Source: DATKDU01 sp035649415
Lineage (GTDB): Bacteria; Planctomycetota; Planctomycetia; Pirellulales; Pirellulaceae
DNA: 5,407 bases
Direction of reading: 5' to 3'
Assembly (NCBI GenBank): GCA_035649415.1
Contig: DASRJP010000386.1
Location: forward strand, 1-5,407
Part shown: in pieces, positions 1-5,228 of the stretch
How the letters are laid out: each line of letters opens with the position of its first letter
Position numbering within the stretch: the stretch's first letter is position 1
Position numbers and translations under genes: made by a program
Notes under the pieces: model-generated
Database searches by the model: none
The model's input: only the letters and a program-made list of their open reading frames with translations
Told to the model about the DNA's origin: nothing

Positions 1-1644
1 CCGACCGAGCAGCGCGACGGAAAATGGCTCCAAGGCGAGGTCCACGATCCGCGGTCGCATCTGCTGGGCGGCGTCGCCGGCCACGCCGGGCTGTTTTCGA
101 CGGCCGAAGATTTGGCGATTTACGCTCAGATGATGATTGGCGGCGGTGAGCACGGCGGCGTGCAAGTGCTTTCGCCGCGGACTGTGGCCGTGATGACCCG
201 GGGATATAAGGTCTCCACGGGTCTCCGCGGCCTGGGCTGGGACAAGCGGACCGGCTATTCGATCAACCGCGGGGAATTGCTCACGGAATCGGCATTTGGC
301 CACGGCGGGTTCACTGGAACAGTGCTGTGGATCGATCCCGAGCTGGAACTGTTCGTCATTTTTCTGAGCAATCGGCTGCATCCCGACGGCAAGGGGCTCG
401 TTAATCCGCTGGCGGGAAAAATCGGCACTGTGGCGGCCGCAGCAATCCGCGACCAACCCGTAGCAGGCACACTCCGTATGCCGTCGGGCGCCGGCGGCAC
501 ACGGAGTGTGCCTGCTACTTACTGCGGCATCGACGTTTTGTCGCGCGACAACTTCCGTCAGCTTGCCGGCCGCAAAGTCGGCCTGATCACCAATCACACG
601 GGCCGCAGCCGCGAGGGAGCAAGTACCGTCAAGTTGCTGCACGACGCGAAAAACTTCGAACTGGTCGCCCTCTTCAGTCCCGAGCACGGCTTTGAAGGCA
701 AGCTCGATATTGCCAGGATCGGCGACACGCAGGATCAGGGGACCGGCCTGAAAGTGCTTAGCCTCTATGGCGAGACGCGCAAGCCAACGAAGGAAATGCT
801 CGACGGCCTCGACACGCTGGTCTTCGACATCCAGGACATCGGTGCCCGCTTTTACACCTACGTCTCCACGATGGGCGAGGCGATGAAAGCCGCCGCCGAA
901 CATGGCAAGCGGTTCGTCGTTCTCGACCGGCCCAACCCGATCGGCGGCACGCAGGTCGCCGGGCCAATGCTCGACCGGGGACGTGAGTCGTTCATCGCCT
1001 TCCACCGATTGCCCGTGCGGCACGGCATGACCATCGGCGAGCTGGCCCTCATGTTCAAGGCGGAACTGAAACTTGACCTTGATTTGCAGGTGATCGAATG
1101 CGAAGGCTGGCGGCGGAGCGATGCGTTCGATGCCACCGGCCTCGTATGGGTCAACCCGTCCCCGAACATGCGCAGCCTGACGCAGGCGTTTCTCTATCCG
1201 GGCATCGGCCTGTTGGAAACGACCAATCTTTCGGTCGGTCGCGGCACCGACACGCCGTTTGAAGTCATCGGCGCCCCGTGGCTCGATGGCCGCAAGCTGG
1301 CACTCGAATTGTCCTCCCGCCGAATTCCTGGCGTGACGTTCGTGCCGATCGAGTTCACGCCTTCGTCGAGCAAGTTCAGCGGCGAAAAGTGTGGCGGCAT
1401 TAACATCGTCATCACCGATCGAACCAGGTTCGAGCCGCTGTGCACCGGGCTGGAGATTGCCCTCATGCTGCGAAAGCTGTATCCGGAACAGTGGGACGCC
1501 AAAGCCTACGACCGGCTGCTGGGGAATCAAGCGACGCAGGAGGCTATTTTGGCGGACAAGTCCATCGACGAGGTGCAAACGGCAGCTCGCGAGGGCGTGA
1601 GCGACTTTCTGCGCCGGCGGACGAAGTATTTGATCTATGAGTGA
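1..1644 (+). CDS. Serine hydrolase (beta-lactamase fold) fused to exo-beta-N-acetylmuramidase NamZ (DUF1343) domain, 5' partial
   Basis: The frame is open from base 1, so the start and the N-terminal half lie upstream; the first in-window ATG at 112 is internal. Residues are counted from base 1. Residues 1-150 are the end of a PF00144 serine hydrolase: GGVAGHAGLFSTAEDLA is typical of it, and FGHGGFTGT (His101) matches the H-G-G motif that follows the SxxK and YxN motifs, both missing here. Residues 176-547 are a full DUF1343/NamZ domain (GH171): GLITNHTGR, SPEHG (Glu228, His229), RPNPIGG, RHGMTIGEL, PSPNM, SVGRGTDTPFE. NamZ releases MurNAc from the non-reducing end of peptidoglycan chains; Glu in SPEHG is the likely acid catalyst. 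In B. subtilis namZ lies next to amiE, a beta-lactamase-fold N-acetylmuramyl-L-alanine amidase, so this fusion may join amidase and muramidase; that is inference. Cell location cannot be judged without the N-terminus. A palindrome (460-518) forms the linker. The stop overlaps the next gene by 8 bases. Confidence 0.93.
   Translation, partial: PTEQRDGKWLQGEVHDPRSHLLGGVAGHAGLFSTAEDLAIYAQMMIGGGEHGGVQVLSPRTVAVMTRGYKVSTGLRGLGWDKRTGYSINRGELLTESAFGHGGFTGTVLWIDPELELFVIFLSNRLHPDGKGLVNPLAGKIGTVAAAAIRDQPVAGTLRMPSGAGGTRSVPATYCGIDVLSRDNFRQLAGRKVGLITNHTGRSREGASTVKLLHDAKNFELVALFSPEHGFEGKLDIARIGDTQDQGTGLKVLSLYGETRKPTKEMLDGLDTLVFDIQDIGARFYTYVSTMGEAMKAAAEHGKRFVVLDRPNPIGGTQVAGPMLDRGRESFIAFHRLPVRHGMTIGELALMFKAELKLDLDLQVIECEGWRRSDAFDATGLVWVNPSPNMRSLTQAFLYPGIGLLETTNLSVGRGTDTPFEVIGAPWLDGRKLALELSSRRIPGVTFVPIEFTPSSSKFSGEKCGGINIVITDRTRFEPLCTGLEIALMLRKLYPEQWDAKAYDRLLGNQATQEAILADKSIDEVQTAAREGVSDFLRRRTKYLIYE
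460..518. repeat. REPIN-like palindrome, class A, in-frame in the domain linker of the serine hydrolase-NamZ gene
   Basis: Two 24-base inverted arms (460-483 and 495-518) match at 23 of 24 positions around an 11-base centre. Each end has GTAG (CTAC on the right), two bases, then a mini-hairpin: GGCACAC/GTATGCC with loop TCC (473-475), weakened by one C-A mismatch at 470/478, and a perfect 7-bp stem with loop GGA (503-505). GTAG next to a small hairpin is the hallmark of REP units recognised by RAYT transposases; an inverted pair is a REPIN. It is translated as VAGTLRMP, SGAG and GTRSVPAT and lies exactly between the hydrolase and NamZ domains. Confidence 0.88.
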
Positions 1645-2893
1645 CCAAGTCACCATTGGCCTGGAACGCATCCTCGAGACGCCGCCGCCAATATCGCTGG
1701 CCGGCCGCCGCTTTGGCCTGCTCATGAACCAGGCGTCGGTCGATCGTCACTTCCGCTACGCTTGCGACCTGCTCGCCGAGCGCTATCCCGACCAGCTTGC
1801 CGCCCTCTTCACCCCGCAGCACGGTCTGTGGGGGGAGCAGCAGTCCAACATGATCGAGTCGCCGCACGGCACGTACCGTTTGCGTAGGCCGGGCTTCCCA
1901 GCCCGGCAACAGGACGGGCTGGGATGCCCGTCCCACCAGCCGCTCGGCATTCCGATCTACAGCCTCTACAGCGAGACACGGCGGCCGACGCCGGGGATGC
2001 TCACCGGCCTCGATTGCTTCGTCATCGATTTGCAAGATGTCGGCACACGCGTCTACACGTTTGCCTGGACCGTCCAGCAATGTCTGCATGCCTGCGCCGA
2101 AGCAAACATCCCGGTCGTGATCCTCAACCGCCCCAATCCGCTTGAACGGACCGTGGAAGGCCCGCTGCTGGAGCCGGGCTACGAGAGCTTCGTCGGCGGA
2201 GCGACGATTCCACTGCGGCACGGCCTCACGCTCGGCGAGCTGACGCGGTTGATGAATGCCGAGCAGCAGATCGGTGCGGAGGTGGAAGTCGTACGTAGTA
2301 GGCACACTCCGTGTGCCGTCGCCGACAACGGCACACGGAGTGTGCCTACTACTTATTGGGTCCCGCCATCGCCCAACATGCCGCGGCTCGAAACCGCACT
2401 CGTCTATCCCGGCCAAGTCCTTCTCGAAGGGAGCAACCTCTCCGAAGGCCGCGGCACGACGAGGCCCTTTGAAGTCTGCGGCGCGTCGTTCGTCGATCCG
2501 TTTGCTTTGGTAGATGAACTCGATGCCTATCCACATCCGGGCCTGGCTCTCCGGCCCATCCGATTTGTCCCCACGTTCGACAAGTGGCAGGGCCAAAGCT
2601 GCGGCGGTGTGGCGCTGCACATCGTCGATCCGGATGCGGTCCGATCGGTCTCCTTCACTGTCTCGCTGCTGGCTGCCGTCAAGCGACTCTACCCGCGCGA
2701 CTTCGCCTGGCTGCCGCCGCCGTATGAATACGAGCGCGAGAAAATGCCGATCGACATCTTGTTTGGCTCCGCGCGTCTGCGCAAGCGGCTGGATCAAGAC
2801 TTGCCGCTAACGGCTGAGGATATTGCCACGCTCACGGCAATGGACGAAGCAGCCTGGGAACGGCGAACCGCTCCGTTTCACATGGATCGCTGA
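1637..2893 (+). CDS. Second DUF1343 (NamZ-like) protein, interrupted in frame by two palindromic elements
   Basis: This 418-residue protein is a divergent paralogue of the NamZ domain upstream. Family landmarks run the full length: FGLLMNQAS, FTPQHGLWGE (57-66), YSLYSETRRPT, LQDVGTRVYTF, LNRPNPLE, PLRHGLTLGEL, WVPPSPNMP, LLEGSNLSEGRGTTRPFE, CGGVALHI, and a C-terminal PPYEYE and PIDILFG seen in a DUF1343 subgroup. It should be a peptidoglycan sugar hydrolase or a relative. Two facts cast doubt on activity: the SPEHG Glu is Gln61 (PQHG, possibly normal for this subgroup), and residues 220-239 are encoded by a palindrome standing where the upstream copy has a GWRR...FDATGL stretch. Another palindrome encodes residues 83-100. 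There is no signal peptide, so the protein is probably cytoplasmic. The ATG at 1637 lies inside the end of the previous gene and has no clear Shine-Dalgarno, so translational coupling is likely. Confidence 0.92.
   Translation: MSDQVTIGLERILETPPPISLAGRRFGLLMNQASVDRHFRYACDLLAERYPDQLAALFTPQHGLWGEQQSNMIESPHGTYRLRRPGFPARQQDGLGCPSHQPLGIPIYSLYSETRRPTPGMLTGLDCFVIDLQDVGTRVYTFAWTVQQCLHACAEANIPVVILNRPNPLERTVEGPLLEPGYESFVGGATIPLRHGLTLGELTRLMNAEQQIGAEVEVVRSRHTPCAVADNGTRSVPTTYWVPPSPNMPRLETALVYPGQVLLEGSNLSEGRGTTRPFEVCGASFVDPFALVDELDAYPHPGLALRPIRFVPTFDKWQGQSCGGVALHIVDPDAVRSVSFTVSLLAAVKRLYPRDFAWLPPPYEYEREKMPIDILFGSARLRKRLDQDLPLTAEDIATLTAMDEAAWERRTAPFHMDR
1884..1936. repeat. REPIN-like palindrome, class B, in-frame in the second DUF1343 gene
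   Basis: Two 22-base arms (1884-1905 and 1915-1936) match at 19 of 22 positions. The left unit is GTAG followed directly by an 8-bp hairpin, GCCGGGCT/AGCCCGGC with loop TCCC (1896-1899). The right unit, read on the minus strand, is GTGG followed by a stem GACGGGC/GCCCGTC with loop ATCCCA. The two stems differ in sequence but each is fully paired. It is translated within residues 83-100 (RRPGFPARQQDGLGCPSH), an apparent extra loop before the conserved PLGIPIYSLYSETRRPT stretch. Confidence 0.85.
2295..2352. repeat. REPIN-like palindrome, class A, perfect 25-bp arms, in-frame in the second DUF1343 gene
   Basis: The arms 2295-2319 and 2328-2352 are perfect inverted repeats around an 8-base centre. 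Each arm holds GTAG, the bases TA, and a 7-bp mini-hairpin GGCACAC/GTGTGCC with loop TCC (2308-2310) or GGA (2337-2339). It is the same family as the element at 460-518, sharing the arms and a short right flank (CTACTTA followed by YTG). It is translated as residues 220-239, RSRHTPCAV, ADN and GTRSVPTT. The perfect arms suggest it is the youngest of the four. In mRNA the whole element could fold as one long stem or as two small hairpins. Confidence 0.92.
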
Positions 2894-2958
2894 ATGCCAC
2901 GTGCATTTTGCTCGCGGCGCGTCCATAATCCCGGTTCGTCGATCCACCCGCTCTTGCT

Positions 2959-2962
2959 GGAG
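2959..2962 (+). promoter_or_regulatory. Ribosome binding site GGAG that decides the hydrolase start
   Basis: GGAG lies 9 bases before the ATG at 2972 and supports that start over the in-frame ATG at 2894, which directly follows the stop of the previous gene. Confidence 0.6.
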
Positions 2963-2971
2963 CCGTATTTT

Positions 2972-5041
2972 ATGCGCCAAGCCATCCTCGCCGCGTGCTT
3001 GCTTGTTCTTGCCGTTGCCGCTCCCCTTTCTGCCGAGGTCACCCGCTGGGAAATCACGAAGCGCGAGCCGTACGCCGAGGGCAAGCCGCTGGGCAAGCGC
3101 GGCCCTTACGAACGGTGGACAGGCAAGGTCCATTTCGCCCTCGACCCGGCCGATCCCGCCAACAAGGGGATCGTCGATCTCGACCTGGCCCCGCGCAACG
3201 ACAGCGGCAAAGTCGAATTCTGGGCCGACTTCGAGATGCTCGTCCCGGTGGACCGCAGCCAGGCCAACGGCGCCGTCTTCTACGAAGTCAACAACCGCGG
3301 CAACAAGACCGCGCCCGGCATGTTCGACACGAATGCCGAGGAGTTTCTCTGCCGGCAGGGCTTTGTCGTGCTGTGGAGCGGCTGGATCGCGGAAGTGCTG
3401 CCAGATCAGGGGCGACTGCGGATGCGGGCCCCTATCGCATCCGAGAACAACCGGCCGCTCCGCGGCGTCGTCCGTCAGGAAGTGATTGTGGACAAGCACA
3501 CGCCGCGCGTTTCGCTGGCTCACCGCGGCGTGCAAGGCAGCTATCGCCCGTTTGGCCGCGGCATCCAGTGGGGTCCATTGACCATGCGGGAGCGCGAAGC
3601 CGATTTACGCCAACCAGTGCCGCGGGCCGATTGGAAGCTCCTGGTCAAGGAAGTGTATGACGACTCGCAGCCCTGGCCGCTGCCGATCGTCGAGCTGGAA
3701 GTCGAAGGGGGGCTCAAGCCCGGTTGGATTTACGAACTCGTCTACCAGGCGGAAGGGTCGGTCGTGCAAGGCGTGGGACTGGCCGGCATCCGGGACATTA
3801 TCTCGGCACTCAAGTACGGCGACTCCGAACAGAGCAATCCGCTGCTGGCGGACGGCGGCAAGCCGCTCATGAGCCGCGCCCTCGGCTTCGGAACGTCGCA
3901 AAGCGGCCGCTGCATCCGCCATTTCCTCTGGGACGGATTCAATGCCGACGAAAACGGGCGGCAGGTCTTCGACGGCGTGATCTCGCACGTCGCCGGCGGC
4001 GGGCTGGGCTCGTTCAATCATCGCTTCGCCTCGCCGACGCGGACCAACGGCCAGCACGACGAGCATCTTTTCCCGGCCGATTATTTCCCGTTCACGTATG
4101 GCGACGAGAAGGATCCCTTCGTAGGCCGCGACTCCGTCGCGCGCCCCGCTGGGTCCGCCGCGGAGCGGCGGCCTACGGATACCGACGGCATTCTGGCGAA
4201 ATCGCGGGCGACGAACACCGTGCCCAAGGTTTTCCACACCCAGTCGTCGAGCGAGTACTGGCATCGCAGCGGCTCGCTCGTCCACACCGATCCGCTGGGA
4301 CAGCGCGACAGCGAAATTCCGCCCGAAGTGCGGCTCTACACTTTCGGCGGCACGCAACACGGCCCCGGCGGAGGCACTCCCGGGCCAAAAGGGGGCGGCA
4401 AGCTGCCGTCGAATCCGGCCGACTACCGTCCGCTGCTGCGCGCCTTGCTCGTGGCGCTGGATGCGTGGGTGAAAGACGGCGTCGAGCCGCCGCCAAGTGT
4501 GTATCCGAAAATTGCCGACGGCACGCTCGTCGGTTGGAAGAAGGAAGAAAGCGGCTGGCCCGATGTGCCGGGAGTCGACTATCCACAGGTGATCCAGCAG
4601 CCGCCGTTTTTGTTCCGCGGTCCTGATTGGGAAGCCAAACGCATCGCCACCATCGAGCCACCGGAGATCCGTGGTCATTACGGCGTGAAAGTTCCCGTGA
4701 TCGGTCCCGACGGCAACGAGCGCGGCACGCTCAACCTGCCGGCGATCCTGGTGCCGGTAGCCAGTTACACAAGCTGGAACCTGCGCGACGAATCGATCGG
4801 TGCGGCAGGAGAACTGCTCTCGCTGCAAGGGTCGTACATTCCGTTTTCCAGGACCAAGGCCGAGCGCGAGAAAGCCAAAGATCCGCGGCCAAGCCTGGAA
4901 GAGCTTTACAAGGGCTACGCCGACTATGAGCAGAAGTACTTGTTTGCCGCCGAGCAGCTCGTGAAAGGCCGCTACATGTTGCCGGAAGATCTGCCGCGGC
5001 TCAAAGCGCTGTGCGAGAAGTTCAAACCGGCATTTGAGTGA
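2972..5041 (+). CDS. Secreted alpha/beta hydrolase domain protein (PF20091-like, Abhydrolase_10)
   Basis: I place the start at 2972, giving 689 residues, because it begins a clean signal peptide (MRQ, hydrophobic AILAACLLVLAVAAP, likely cleavage after LSA at residue 21) and has GGAG 9 bases upstream. The frame is also open from an ATG at 2894, but that would add 26 unlikely residues before the signal. The nucleophile elbow is GTSQSGR with Ser309; SSSEYWHRSGSLVHTD holds Glu428, a possible catalytic acid, and GTQHG holds His463, the probable catalytic histidine. The C-terminal third has NLPAILVPVASYTSWNLRDE, GSYIPF and DPRPSLEELY, usual for PF20091 as I know it. The family consists of large hydrolases of mostly unknown substrate; an exported esterase-like role is inferred. 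Residues 384-402 come from a palindromic element inserted between DPF and TDGIL, between the nucleophile and the proposed acid. The gene starts 78 bases after the DUF1343 gene and could be in the same operon. Confidence 0.9.
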   Translation: MRQAILAACLLVLAVAAPLSAEVTRWEITKREPYAEGKPLGKRGPYERWTGKVHFALDPADPANKGIVDLDLAPRNDSGKVEFWADFEMLVPVDRSQANGAVFYEVNNRGNKTAPGMFDTNAEEFLCRQGFVVLWSGWIAEVLPDQGRLRMRAPIASENNRPLRGVVRQEVIVDKHTPRVSLAHRGVQGSYRPFGRGIQWGPLTMREREADLRQPVPRADWKLLVKEVYDDSQPWPLPIVELEVEGGLKPGWIYELVYQAEGSVVQGVGLAGIRDIISALKYGDSEQSNPLLADGGKPLMSRALGFGTSQSGRCIRHFLWDGFNADENGRQVFDGVISHVAGGGLGSFNHRFASPTRTNGQHDEHLFPADYFPFTYGDEKDPFVGRDSVARPAGSAAERRPTDTDGILAKSRATNTVPKVFHTQSSSEYWHRSGSLVHTDPLGQRDSEIPPEVRLYTFGGTQHGPGGGTPGPKGGGKLPSNPADYRPLLRALLVALDAWVKDGVEPPPSVYPKIADGTLVGWKKEESGWPDVPGVDYPQVIQQPPFLFRGPDWEAKRIATIEPPEIRGHYGVKVPVIGPDGNERGTLNLPAILVPVASYTSWNLRDESIGAAGELLSLQGSYIPFSRTKAEREKAKDPRPSLEELYKGYADYEQKYLFAAEQLVKGRYMLPEDLPRLKALCEKFKPAFE
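4121..4176. repeat. REPIN-like palindrome, class C, in-frame in the alpha/beta hydrolase gene
   Basis: The arms (4120-4141 and 4156-4177, counting an outer C/G pair) match at 18 of 22 positions around a 14-base centre. Both ends have GTAG followed by GC and a 6-bp mini-hairpin: CGCGAC/GTCGCG with loop TCC (4133-4135) on the left, CGCCGC/GCGGCG with loop GGA (4162-4164) on the right. The mismatches between the arms fall in the mini-hairpin stems, yet both stems remain fully paired. It is translated as about residues 384-402 (VGRDSVARPAGSAAERRPT), between conserved family segments DPF and TDGIL. Confidence 0.85.
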
Positions 5042-5063
5042 CCAGCGGCTGGCCACTCCTGGT

Positions 5064-5071
5064 GGGAGAGG
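5064..5071 (+). promoter_or_regulatory. Strong ribosome binding site GGGAGAGG of the small basic protein gene
   Basis: The purine run contains GGAG at 5065-5068, seven bases from the ATG at 5076. It is the best Shine-Dalgarno in the window and favours 5076 over the upstream TTG at 5034. Confidence 0.7.
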
Positions 5072-5075
5072 CGTC

Positions 5076-5228
5076 ATGATCCGCAAGCTGAAAAGCGGCA
5101 AATATCGCCTCTATTCCCGCAAGAAAGACCCCCAGACCGGCAAACGGCGCAACCTGGGGACGTTCGCCACCCGGGCCGCTGCAGAGAAGCACGAGCGGGC
5201 CGTGCAATTCTTCAAGCGCCGCGGCTAG
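5076..5228 (+). CDS. Small basic protein resembling the arm-type DNA-binding domain of tyrosine integrases
   Basis: This 50-residue protein starts at the ATG at 5076, preceded by a strong Shine-Dalgarno (GGGAGAGG, 5064-5071). The frame is open to a TTG at 5034 overlapping the previous stop, but the ATG has the better site. The sequence is very rich in Lys and Arg. The visible pattern is a strand (KYRLYSRKK), a turn with DPQTGKRR, a second strand (RNLGTF) and a helix (TRAAAEKHERAVQFF). This order resembles the N-terminal three-strand-plus-helix arm or AP2-like domain of phage integrases, but no catalytic domain follows. I have the impression that stand-alone proteins of this form are widespread and uncharacterised; no function is assigned. 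DNA or RNA binding is an inference from charge and resemblance. It lies 34 bases after the hydrolase gene and may be co-transcribed. Confidence 0.8.
   Translation: MIRKLKSGKYRLYSRKKDPQTGKRRNLGTFATRAAAEKHERAVQFFKRRG

Noticed and set aside
460..2352. Palindromes as intrinsic terminators, CRISPR repeats or integron attC sites
   Set aside because: They lie inside translated sequence, have no following T-run, are not spaced as an array with unique spacers, and are not next to an integron integrase.
1544..2797. A 417-codon open frame on the minus strand
   Set aside because: It is antisense to a gene with clear DUF1343 motifs along its length, shows no recognisable domain, and long antisense frames are common in GC-rich DNA. 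It also reads through both palindromes, whose symmetry gives similar strings (RHTPCAV, GTRSVPTTY) on both strands.
2924..2929. CATAAT as a -10 promoter box in the gap before the hydrolase gene
   Set aside because: No -35-like hexamer lies at a suitable distance (TTGCTC at 2908 is only 10 bases away), so a promoter cannot be supported.
2894..2971. Earlier ATG start of the hydrolase directly after the stop of the previous gene
   Set aside because: It would place 26 non-hydrophobic residues before a well-formed signal peptide and lacks a good ribosome binding site; the ATG at 2972 fits better.
2990..3000. LAAC in the hydrolase signal sequence as a lipoprotein lipobox
   Set aside because: The Cys is residue 9 with almost no hydrophobic stretch before it, and a normal signal peptidase I site (LSA) follows at residue 21.
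5034..5075. TTG start for the small basic protein overlapping the previous stop
   Set aside because: The ATG at 5076 has a strong Shine-Dalgarno; the added 14 residues overlap it and do not fit the domain pattern.
3605..5101. A 498-codon open frame on the minus strand
   Set aside because: It is antisense to the alpha/beta hydrolase, is rich in Arg and His, and has no recognisable motif; a shadow of GC-rich codon use.
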